This document shows positions 1-5,695 of a stretch of DNA of 8,527 nucleotides, piece by piece. The stretch comes from JBDSZL01 sp039925145. Its GTDB lineage: Bacteria > Acidobacteriota > Vicinamibacteria > Vicinamibacterales > SCN-69-37. The notes under the pieces are model-generated. The model did no database searches and was not told the DNA's origin. It worked only from the letters and a program-made list of their open reading frames with translations. The translations under genes were made by a program, and so were the position numbers. Location of the stretch: contig JBDSZL010000036.1 of assembly GCA_039925145.1 (NCBI GenBank), positions 1-8,527 of the forward strand, written 5' to 3'. Position 1 is the stretch's first letter; every line of letters begins with the position of its first letter.

Positions 1-87
1 GAGATAGGGCGTGACCAAGCTCCACTCCTCGTCACTCACATCACTCGGGTAGGCAGTGGATCGCGGACGGGGAATGCGCTTGGCCAT
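1..87 (-). CDS. IS5-family transposase, N-terminal fragment (cut by window edge)
   Basis: The minus strand from 87 down to 1 reads 29 codons without a stop, beginning MAKRIPRPRSTAYPSDVSDE and continuing EWSLVTPYL to the window edge. The pattern YPSD(V/L)(S/T)DEEW followed by a hydrophobic stretch is the usual N-terminus of IS5-type DDE transposases (DUF4096-like leader). The rest of the protein, including the DDE residues, lies outside the window. The sequence AAGGAGGG sits only one base before the ATG, unusually close for a ribosome binding site. An in-frame TTG five codons upstream (102-100) is another possible start. The assignment rests on this short N-terminal motif, so the family is likely and the subgroup is not known. 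Confidence 0.7.
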   Translation of the reverse strand, partial: MAKRIPRPRSTAYPSDVSDEEWSLVTPYL

Positions 88-142
88 CCCTCCTTGTGCC
101 AAATTCCCGCGCCCAGTACAAGAGAAATTACATAACAGGCTC
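1..142 (-). mobile_element. End of an IS5-type insertion sequence (partial, outer boundary tentative)
   Basis: The transposase start at 87 is followed outward by about 55 noncoding bases, then by the stop codon of the neighbouring antitoxin at 156-158. On the minus strand GAGCCTGTTATG (142-131) sits next to TA (144-143), inside CTAG. IS5-type elements often target TA or CTAG-like sites, so I place the tip at about 142. The opposite inverted repeat is outside the window, so the exact tip cannot be confirmed. No coding sequence is visible between 88 and 155. Confidence 0.35.
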
Positions 143-155
143 TAGGCCGCAAAAG

Positions 156-509
156 TCACGCGGAAGCCGCCAGCGACTCCAGCCTCTTCAGGGTGTCAGG
201 GTACTTCCGCACCAGCCAGATCAAGGCAGCCGCCTGCTCGTTCGGCTTGCTGCGTCCCTGCTCCCATCGCTCCAGGGTTCTCGGGTTCACGCCAATCTTG
301 AACGCGAACACGTGGCGCGACATGTTGAGCGCTTCCCGCGTCTCCCGGACCATGTCCGCGTCGACCGGTGGAACCGTGATCGGCTTCACCTCTCTGGTCT
401 TCAGGGTGAGCCGTCCTTCGCGGTGATCCCGCATAGCGTCCACGCCGGACATGAGCTCACGGAAGAGGCTGCGCTTCTTTCGGGTCACGGGTCGCTTCTT
501 TGCTGCCAC
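156..509 (-). CDS. HigA2-type antitoxin, helix-turn-helix protein of a type II toxin-antitoxin pair
   Basis: Predicted antitoxin of 117 residues. It should bind and neutralise the toxin encoded just upstream and, as a complex, repress their shared promoter. The N-terminal part (about 1-45) is basic and probably flexible, with LFREL at 15-19 and EGRLTLKT at 31-38. These match the N-terminus of Vibrio cholerae HigA2, the part that wraps the toxin. Residues about 50-105 form a Cro/C1-type helix-turn-helix, with LNMSRHVFA and a TLERWEQGRSKPN stretch typical of NadS/HigA2 proteins. The start is GTG at 509-507, three bases after the toxin stop. GGAAG inside the end of the toxin gene serves as ribosome binding site, which implies translational coupling. 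The stop is only about 14 bases from the presumed IS tip, yet the protein looks complete. The HigA2-like call is from remembered family sequence. Confidence 0.85.
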   Translation of the reverse strand: MAAKKRPVTRKKRSLFRELMSGVDAMRDHREGRLTLKTREVKPITVPPVDADMVRETREALNMSRHVFAFKIGVNPRTLERWEQGRSKPNEQAAALIWLVRKYPDTLKRLESLAASA

Positions 510-512
510 AGT

Positions 513-887
513 TCACTTCCTTCGAGGTCGGCGTCGCACCGCACGCCGCGCCAGTTCCGCATCGAGGGCTGCCTTCAATAGTCGCTTCTCAGCCGCGCTG
601 AGGTCCGCTACTTCTCCCTTGTCGTAGAGCGTCATCAGCCAGATTTGAGCATCGGTCAAGAGGTAGTAGTAGACCACCCGGAGGCCACCACGCTTGCCCT
701 TGCCTCGACGCCGATCGGCCCATCGGAGCTTGCGAAAGCCGCCGGTCCCTGGGATGACATCGCCGGCTTCGGGCTCGCCCGCGAGGAAAGACTGGCACGC
801 CCGGTATTCATCGTCTTCCATGTATTCCGCGATGAGCGCGGTGAACATGGGGGCCTCGATGAACTCCACAGTCACAAGTATACGCAA
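513..887 (-). CDS. HigB2/RelE-type toxin, mRNA interferase
   Basis: Predicted ribosome-dependent mRNA endonuclease of the RelE superfamily, first gene of a toxin-antitoxin operon. Numbered from the longest frame, the diagnostic stretch is GDVIPGTGG at 42-50, FRKLRW at 51-56, GKGKRGG at 62-68, the strand LRVVYYY at 69-75 and LMTLYDKGE at 84-92. The order and spacing match Vibrio cholerae HigB2. The C-terminus ends in an unusually arginine-rich tail (residues 114-124). The start is uncertain. The given frame opens with TTG at 887, but a good -10 box overlaps codons 2-4, so translation more likely begins at GTG 875, GTG 869 (the family usually retains the VEFIE-P segment) or ATG 848, which has GAGG before it. 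A GTG start so near the transcription start would be almost leaderless. The toxin-first order is normal for higBA pairs. Confidence 0.85.
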   Translation of the reverse strand: MRILVTVEFIEAPMFTALIAEYMEDDEYRACQSFLAGEPEAGDVIPGTGGFRKLRWADRRRGKGKRGGLRVVYYYLLTDAQIWLMTLYDKGEVADLSAAEKRLLKAALDAELARRAVRRRPRRK

Positions 888-895
888 CTTGCGTA
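875..895. promoter_or_regulatory. Overlapping palindromes, likely antitoxin operator
   Basis: TACGCAA-C-TTGCGTA (881-895) is a perfect 7-bp inverted repeat around one central base. A second, overlapping repeat pairs CAAGT (875-879) with ACTTG (887-891). Both cover the -10 box and spacer of the toxin promoter, where a HigA-type repressor would be expected to bind. The palindromes are directly visible; the binding is inferred. Confidence 0.5.
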
Positions 896-906
896 GGCAC
901 GTTCAA
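877..906 (-). promoter_or_regulatory. Sigma70-type promoter of the toxin-antitoxin operon
   Basis: On the minus strand TTGAAC (906-901) and TATACT (882-877) are separated by 18 bases and point into the toxin gene. Transcription would begin near 870, inside the longest toxin frame, which argues against the TTG start at 887. Confidence 0.55.
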
Positions 907-950
907 GGCCCAACTGCAGCCGCCCGATTCTGCGCCGTGAACTCCCGATT

Positions 951-974
951 GGCACGAGTGCGCCTGATCGTGCC
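951..974. repeat. Small inverted repeat between toxin promoter and EF-G-like scrap
   Basis: GGCACGA (951-957) and TCGTGCC (968-974) can pair over a 10-base loop. No T-run follows on either strand, so it is not an obvious terminator. The surrounding noncoding stretch 907-1016 shows nothing else I can name. Confidence 0.3.
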
Positions 975-1016
975 AGATGGGCTGTTCGGTCGCTGTGTCT
1001 GACGGGACGCCACACA

Positions 1017-1185
1017 ATGACGCCAGCGCTGCTCTCTCTCGACATTACGCCCAAGACGCCGGCAGATCGCCAGAAGCTCGCGCGCGCCCTGCAGGTGCTC
1101 GCCGCTGAGGACGACCAGTTCGAAATTCGCCCGGGTGCCGAGCCCGACTGCACAGTCATCGGCGCCACCAGCGAAGCGCACCTGC
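1017..1185 (+). pseudogene. Fragment resembling EF-G / translational GTPase domain III
   Basis: The frame opening at ATG 1017 reads LLSLDITPKTPADRQKLARA, then LQVLAAEDDQFEIRPG and finally a segment ending SEAHL. This follows the domain III signature of elongation factor G and related tetracycline-protection factors: the pattern I-x-P-K-T-x-A-D, then L-x-x-L-x-x-E-D-x-x-F, and finally a GELHLE-like motif. In a normal EF-G these residues lie near position 400-480, so this is an internal piece with no GTPase domain and no C-terminus. The in-frame codons before the ATG (from about 993) read CLTGRHT and may extend it slightly. At about 1181-1190 the similarity stops and the recombinase similarity begins in another frame. 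It is almost certainly not a functional gene. The final motif is degenerate (SEAHL instead of GELHL), so the family call is moderate. Confidence 0.5.
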
Positions 1186-2210
<1,025 letters not shown>

Positions 2211-2274
2211 TCAGACTGAAAGGCTGGGCGCGGGCCGCTTGCTGCGGCTATCCGCAAGGGTCGCGCGAAATCCA

Positions 2275-2303
2275 ATTCTACCGCGCGCGCTGGAGCGCGT
2301 CAA
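2275..2303 (-). promoter_or_regulatory. Sigma70-type promoter for tRNA-fMet
   Basis: On the minus strand TTGACG (2303-2298) and TAGAAT (2280-2275) are spaced by exactly 17 bases. Transcription would start near 2268, giving a leader of about 58 bases before the mature tRNA 5' end at 2210. The -35 box lies in the arm of a long palindrome. Confidence 0.6.
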
Positions 2304-2347
2304 TCGAATACCGGCCTGCGATGCGCGCAGACCGGTCTCGATTGACG
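2298..2347. repeat. 50-bp interrupted palindrome upstream of tRNA-fMet
   Basis: CGTCAATCGA (2298-2307) and TCGATTGACG (2338-2347) are perfect 10-bp inverted arms. Between them CCGG pairs with CCGG (2311-2314, 2332-2335) and CTGCG with CGCAG (2316-2320, 2326-2330), with small bulges. Each arm carries a TTGACG box on its outward-reading strand; the left one is the -35 box of the tRNA promoter. The hairpin could be a regulator site or an RNA structure; no T-run follows. Confidence 0.6.
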
Positions 2348-2365
2348 ATACGACAACAATCTTCG

Positions 2366-2409
2366 TTCGAAATCCGGACGACGAGGCCATGATGGCCCCC
2401 GTCGTCCGG
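2366..2409 (-). terminator. Strong hairpin downstream of the secreted-protein gene, possible terminator
   Basis: CCGGACGAC (2374-2382) pairs with GTCGTCCGG (2401-2409), and inside it GGCCAT (2385-2390) pairs with ATGGCC (2392-2397). On the minus strand the hairpin is followed by ATTTCG, only a weak T-run. It lies about 50 bases past the stop of the gene ending at 2462. Between it and that stop are repeated GAGCCCC words (2430-2456) that I cannot assign. Confidence 0.4.
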
Positions 2410-2461
2410 CGTGTCAGCCCTGAGGCGTCTCGAGCCCCAAGCCGCGAGCCCCGAGCCGTTG

Positions 2462-3001
2462 CTAGTTCGCCGGCGCCGTGCAGGTGTCGCCAATCGAGAC
2501 GATGCTCTTCGCGCTGAGCTTCGGCATCACCTTCTCGTCGGTCTTGTTGACGCCGCTCTGCGCCGAGACGCCCACGCTGGCCTTGCCCTCTTCCTTGCTC
2601 GTCTGCACCGTCACGGTCGACGGCATCGCGATTACCTTCACCTCTTCCGCGGCGCCAGAGATGGTCACCTTGTGATTCAGGTTCTTCATGAAGTCCACGT
2701 CGGCCGCCGCCGCCTTGGAGACGATGTAGGTCTTCCCCGCCTCGGACGACGCCTGCGACGCCATGCGGGCATTCTCGAGCAGGAACACGGACGGACCCGA
2801 TCCCTGAACAAGACACCCGGTCAGCGAAGAGGTGTCCTTATTGGCATCCTTGACCGCGACGGACGCCGTGGCCTGACCACCAGAGGTGGTCACCGTCGCC
2901 TCCACCGCAGGAGACGTCGGCGGTGGTGTGGAAGCCTGAGCCGCGACAAGCGCGGTCGCCATGACCGCGCTGGCGAATGAGCTGATAACAAACCGTTTCA
3001 T
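2462..3001 (-). CDS. Small secreted protein of unknown function
   Basis: Encodes 179 residues. I chose ATG 3001 over the GTG frame opening at 3049 because AAGGAG lies nine bases before it and the protein then begins MKRFVISSF, a clean signal peptide. Residues 1-23 carry a basic start, a hydrophobic core and an ALVAAQA cleavage region, so export to the periplasm or outside is expected. A Pro/Thr/Ala-rich linker (24-58) follows. The core (about 59-120) contains TGCLVQG, VFLLENA, KTYIVS and NLNHKVTISG. This alternating pattern looks like a small beta-barrel of the kind found in many short secreted proteins of Acidobacteria, but I cannot name a family with confidence. A Ser/Val-rich segment leads to the C-terminus IVSIGDTCTAPAN. 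Cysteines 63 and 174 could form a disulfide. No enzyme motif is visible. It appears to be transcribed alone. Confidence 0.75.
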   Translation of the reverse strand: MKRFVISSFASAVMATALVAAQASTPPPTSPAVEATVTTSGGQATASVAVKDANKDTSSLTGCLVQGSGPSVFLLENARMASQASSEAGKTYIVSKAAAADVDFMKNLNHKVTISGAAEEVKVIAMPSTVTVQTSKEEGKASVGVSAQSGVNKTDEKVMPKLSAKSIVSIGDTCTAPAN

Positions 3002-3070
3002 AGCGTGCACTCCTTGTTTGCGAGTTGGACGACCTGCCGCTGATAACACAAAGTGCGTACCAGAAGTCCT

Positions 3071-3088
3071 GGGACAATCGGGACATTC
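3071..3088. repeat. Tandem 9-bp repeat upstream of the secreted-protein gene
   Basis: GGGACAATC (3071-3079) is followed immediately by GGGACATTC (3080-3088), differing at one base. Its position about 70-90 bases upstream of the ATG at 3001 would suit an activator or repressor site. No known box is recognised. Confidence 0.35.
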
Positions 3089-3255
3089 GGGGCGTCCGGC
3101 ACGAACGAGTGCAGTGTCAAAAGTACCGGAGCTACGTAGGCCCTACTCGCTCCATCGACCGGAAAGCCCGAAAGCGGTGCTCAGCAGCCGAAATTCCGGG
3201 GACAGCGCCGCCGAAAACAAATCGTAAGGGTGGGTAAATAGCAGTTATCCGGCAA

Positions 3256-3285
3256 GTTGCTGGCGCAACATGCCCATGGTGGGCA
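3256..3285 (-). terminator. Two short hairpins after dcd, weak terminator candidate
   Basis: TGCCCA-TGG-TGGGCA (3271-3285) and GTTGC-TGGC-GCAAC (3256-3269) follow the dcd stop by a few bases on the minus strand. Neither is followed by a T-run, so intrinsic termination is doubtful. Confidence 0.25.
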
Positions 3286-3292
3286 CTGACGG

Positions 3293-3847
3293 CTACACGC
3301 TTGGTAACGTGACGCCTGTCTGCTTGAGGTACTTCCCCTTCTTGTCGGCATACGACCGCTCGCAAGTCTCGTCGCTCTGAAAAAAGAGGACCTGCGCGAT
3401 GCCTTCATTCGAGTAGATCTTGGCGGGGAGGGGCGTGGTGTTCGAGATCTCGAGGGTGACGAACCCTTCCCACTCCGGCTCGAACGGCGTGACGTTCACG
3501 ATGATGCCGCAGCGCGCGTAGGTGGACTTGCCGAGGCACACGGTCAGGACGTCCCGAGGAATCCTGAAGTATTCGATCGTGCGCGCCAGCGCGAACGAGT
3601 TCGGCGGCACGATGCACACGTCGGCCTTGATGTCGACGAACGACCGCGGATCGAAGTTCTTGGGATCGATGACGGTGGTGTTGATGTTGGTAAACACCTT
3701 GAACTCGTCGGCCACGCGGATGTCATACCCGTATGACGACAGACCGTATGAGACCACCCCGGCCCGCACCTGCGCGTCCACAAACGGCTCGATCATGCCG
3801 TGCTCGACCGCCATCTGGCGAATCCACCTGTCAGCTTTGATCGACAT
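3293..3847 (-). CDS. dcd: dCTP deaminase
   Basis: Deaminates dCTP to dUTP, which a dUTPase turns into dUMP for thymidylate synthesis; a cytoplasmic homotrimer in known members. The 184 residues show the family signature in order: SSYGYDIRV at 37-45, PPNSFALART at 81-90, GKSTYARCG at 106-114 and TPFEPEWEGFVTLEISN at 120-136. The C-terminal GIAQVLFF stretch (149-156) completes it. By comparison with the E. coli enzyme, S108, R112 and the catalytic acid E133 correspond to Ser111, Arg115 and Glu138. The length is close to the usual 180-195 residues. Whether it is also a dUTPase, as in some archaeal and mycobacterial homologues, cannot be read from these motifs. It is the last of three minus-strand genes, 12 bases after the DUF2905 gene, with AAGGCG as a possible ribosome binding site, so it is probably co-transcribed with ndk. 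Confidence 0.95.
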   Translation of the reverse strand: MSIKADRWIRQMAVEHGMIEPFVDAQVRAGVVSYGLSSYGYDIRVADEFKVFTNINTTVIDPKNFDPRSFVDIKADVCIVPPNSFALARTIEYFRIPRDVLTVCLGKSTYARCGIIVNVTPFEPEWEGFVTLEISNTTPLPAKIYSNEGIAQVLFFQSDETCERSYADKKGKYLKQTGVTLPSV

Positions 3848-3859
3848 AGACTTCGCCTT

Positions 3860-4054
3860 TCAGCGCCTGAACCAGGCGCTCATCAAGGACAACACGACGC
3901 TGATAACAATGCAGGTGACGACCGGAAAATAGAACGTGGACGAGCCGCGACGAATCACAATGTCGCCCGGGAGCCGGCCAAGCGGCACACCCGACTGAAT
4001 GAGAATCCCCATGCCCACGAGCAGTACGCCGGCCACGATCAGTAACCGCCCCAT
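3860..4054 (-). CDS. DUF2905 family small membrane protein
   Basis: Encodes 64 residues, matching the DUF2905 family of tiny inner-membrane proteins of unknown function. The first helix (about 3-20, LLIVAGVLLVGMGILIQSG) is followed by the family signature GRLPGDIVIRRGSSTFYFP (26-44). A second helix (about 45-60) and a short basic end, WFRR, complete the protein. Length and layout are typical and the gene looks intact. It sits 34 bases after ndk and 12 before dcd on the same strand, so the three are probably one transcript. In many bacteria DUF2905 genes lie near ruv or queA genes rather than nucleotide kinases; the location says little about its role unless it recurs in relatives. Confidence 0.9.
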   Translation of the reverse strand: MGRLLIVAGVLLVGMGILIQSGVPLGRLPGDIVIRRGSSTFYFPVVTCIVISVVLSLMSAWFRR

Positions 4055-4088
4055 GCCTCACCCACCGTGAGTACAGACACCCGATGTG

Positions 4089-4502
4089 CTATAGCTCCAT
4101 GCCGCGGAAAAAGTAACCCAGTTCGAATGCCGCGGTTTCAGGCGCATCCGATCCGTGCGTGGCGTTGTTTTCGATGGAGGCGCCGAACTGCTTGCGCAGG
4201 GTCCCATCATCGGCTTTGGCAGGATCGGTTGCGCCCATCAACGTGCGCCACTTGCGAATGGCGTCAGGCGCCTCGAGCGCCATCACGATACAGGGCCCCG
4301 CCGACATGAATTCAGTGAGACTCGCGAAGAACGGACGCTCTCGGTGCACCGCGTAAAAGCCCTCGGCCTCGCGCCTGGACAAATGCGTGAGCCGGAGACC
4401 GCGAATGACAAATCCCTCGGCTTCGATTCGCGACAGGATGTTGCCGGCCGAGCCTGCGCGGACGGCGTCAGGTTTGATGATGGCGAAAGTGCGTTCGGAC
4501 AT
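4089..4502 (-). CDS. ndk: Nucleoside diphosphate kinase
   Basis: Transfers the gamma phosphate between nucleoside triphosphates and diphosphates, balancing NTP and dNTP pools in the cytoplasm. The 137 residues match the usual bacterial length. The N-terminus MSERTFAIIKPDAV includes the conserved KPDAV (10-14), and GFVIRGLRLTHLS follows at 30-42. HRERPFF lies at 53-59 and the nucleotide-site segment GATDPAKADDGTLR at 90-103. The active-site NATHGSD places the phosphorylated histidine at H116. The C-terminal AAFELGYFF (124-132) is also typical. All expected catalytic features are present. It is first in a probable ndk-DUF2905-dcd unit. The ribosome binding site is weak, and the region upstream holds the terminator of korB; a possible -10 (TAAGAT, 4517-4512) has no convincing -35. 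Confidence 0.96.
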   Translation of the reverse strand: MSERTFAIIKPDAVRAGSAGNILSRIEAEGFVIRGLRLTHLSRREAEGFYAVHRERPFFASLTEFMSAGPCIVMALEAPDAIRKWRTLMGATDPAKADDGTLRKQFGASIENNATHGSDAPETAAFELGYFFRGMEL

Positions 4503-4581
4503 ATCCGGGGAATCTTATCATTGGCCCTCCGCCCAACCCGCCGGGGCGATTGGATGACAAGCGTGCGCCTTGAATGCCGTC

Positions 4582-4619
4582 ACAAGAGAAAGGCGCCAGA
4601 GGCTGTTGCCCCTGGCGCC
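4582..4619 (-). terminator. Rho-independent terminator of the korAB operon
   Basis: GGCGCCAG-A-GG (4592-4602) pairs with CC-C-CTGGCGCC (4609-4619) with one mismatch and a six-base loop. On the minus strand the stem is followed directly by TTTCTCTTG. It lies 30 bases past the korB stop and separates korAB from ndk. Confidence 0.85.
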
Positions 4620-4648
4620 AGAAATGCTGAGGCCGACGCGGTGGTGAA

Positions 4649-5692
4649 CTACCGCAGCGTTTCCATCAACTCGTCGAGCACGGCTTGGGTGGGCCGTGTC
4701 CGCGCCTGCGGGAGCGACGAGAGCGGCTCATTCACGAGATTGAGCGTCTGGAAGAAATCTTCTTTGTCGGGCTCGATGTAGAGAACGCCGGTCGCGAATT
4801 CTCCGCGGCGCGCCGTCTCGTGCAGGACGCGCAGTGCGGACATCTTGTCTGCCGGGTTGTGATCGTCGGTCAGCTTACGCAGCATCAGATGCGAGCCGTC
4901 GTGCATCTTGACCGAGGTCGTGGAGCCGGGCTCGTAGTCGACGCTGATGTCCTCGAAGAACGGGATGAAGCTGATTTCGCCGAGCGGCTCGTCGTGATCT
5001 TTCACGTAGGCGTAGCTCTTGGTCGATCCGTCGTGGTCGTTGAACGTCACGCATGGCGAGATCACGTCGATGAACGACGTTCCACGGTGCGCGATCGCGG
5101 TCTTCAGCACGGCGAGCAACTGTTTCTTGTCGCCCGAGAACGATCGCGCCACGAACGACGCGCCGAGTTCAATCGCCAGTGCGCACAAGTCCATGGCCGG
5201 CAGTTCGTTGACCACGCCGTTCTTGGCCTTGGACCCGAGGTCGGCGGTGGGCGAGAACTGCCCCTTTGTGAGGCCGTAGCAGCCGTTGTCCTCGACGATG
5301 TAGATGAGCGGCAGATTGCGGCGCATCGAGTGCACGAACTGGCCGATGCCAATCGCGCCCGTGTCGCCATCGCCGCTGACGCCAATCGCCATGAGGTCTT
5401 TGTTGGCGAGGAGCGCGCCGGTGGCCACCGACGGCATGCGGCCGTGGACCGAGTTGAAGCCGTGCGAGGGATTGAGGAAATACGCCGGGCTCTTGCTGGA
5501 GCAGCCGATGCCGGACAGCTTGATGACGCGCTTCGGGTCGACACCCATCTCGAAGAAGGCGTCGACGATACGCTCGGAGATGGCGTTATGGCCGCAGCCG
5601 GCGCAGAGCGTGGTCTTGCTGCCGCGATAGCTCGAGACATCGAGCGAGATGCGGTTGGTCTTCTTTGGGGGAGCGGGTGCGTCTGTGCTCAT
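4649..5692 (-). CDS. korB: 2-oxoacid:ferredoxin oxidoreductase, beta subunit (likely 2-oxoglutarate)
   Basis: Thiamine-diphosphate and iron-sulfur subunit of the enzyme that oxidatively decarboxylates a 2-oxoacid, probably 2-oxoglutarate, to the CoA ester while reducing ferredoxin. The 347 residues begin with a short variable leader. LCAGCGH follows at 29-35, and GIGCSS at 61-66 sits in a well conserved stretch. The thiamine-diphosphate motif runs from GDGD (107-110) to N136 (EDNGCYGLTKGQ, 134-145). C30, C33, C64 and C214 (SPCVTFND) are the expected 4Fe-4S ligands. The region after about 225 is the variable C-terminal domain. It starts three bases after the korA stop; an AGGAG lies about 15 bases before the ATG inside korA, rather far, so translational coupling is likely. 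Substrate choice between 2-oxoglutarate and other 2-oxoacids is inferred from the neighbouring sucD. Confidence 0.93.
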   Translation of the reverse strand: MSTDAPAPPKKTNRISLDVSSYRGSKTTLCAGCGHNAISERIVDAFFEMGVDPKRVIKLSGIGCSSKSPAYFLNPSHGFNSVHGRMPSVATGALLANKDLMAIGVSGDGDTGAIGIGQFVHSMRRNLPLIYIVEDNGCYGLTKGQFSPTADLGSKAKNGVVNELPAMDLCALAIELGASFVARSFSGDKKQLLAVLKTAIAHRGTSFIDVISPCVTFNDHDGSTKSYAYVKDHDEPLGEISFIPFFEDISVDYEPGSTTSVKMHDGSHLMLRKLTDDHNPADKMSALRVLHETARRGEFATGVLYIEPDKEDFFQTLNLVNEPLSSLPQARTRPTQAVLDELMETLR

Positions 5693-5695
5693 GAG

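Larger units (their letters stand above)
3002..3292. other. Intergenic spacer between dcd and the secreted-protein gene
   Basis: No convincing gene lies in these 291 bases. Visible items are the AAGGAG ribosome binding site for the secreted-protein gene (about 3011-3016), a tandem 9-bp repeat (3071-3088), an isolated minus-strand TTGACA (3120-3115) without a matching -10 box, and two small hairpins just past the dcd stop (3256-3285). Confidence 0.5.

Noticed and set aside
96..581. Plus-strand open frame (161 codons) across the antitoxin
   Set aside because: It is the antisense of the antitoxin and the IS end; composition is arginine- and serine-rich and no family is recognisable.
3115..3120. 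Minus-strand TTGACA as a -35 box for the secreted-protein gene
   Set aside because: No acceptable -10 box lies 16-19 bases downstream (the position reads GGACGC), so it is only a chance match.
4512..4560. TTGTCA and TAAGAT as a promoter for ndk
   Set aside because: The spacing is 37 bases, too long for a sigma70 promoter.
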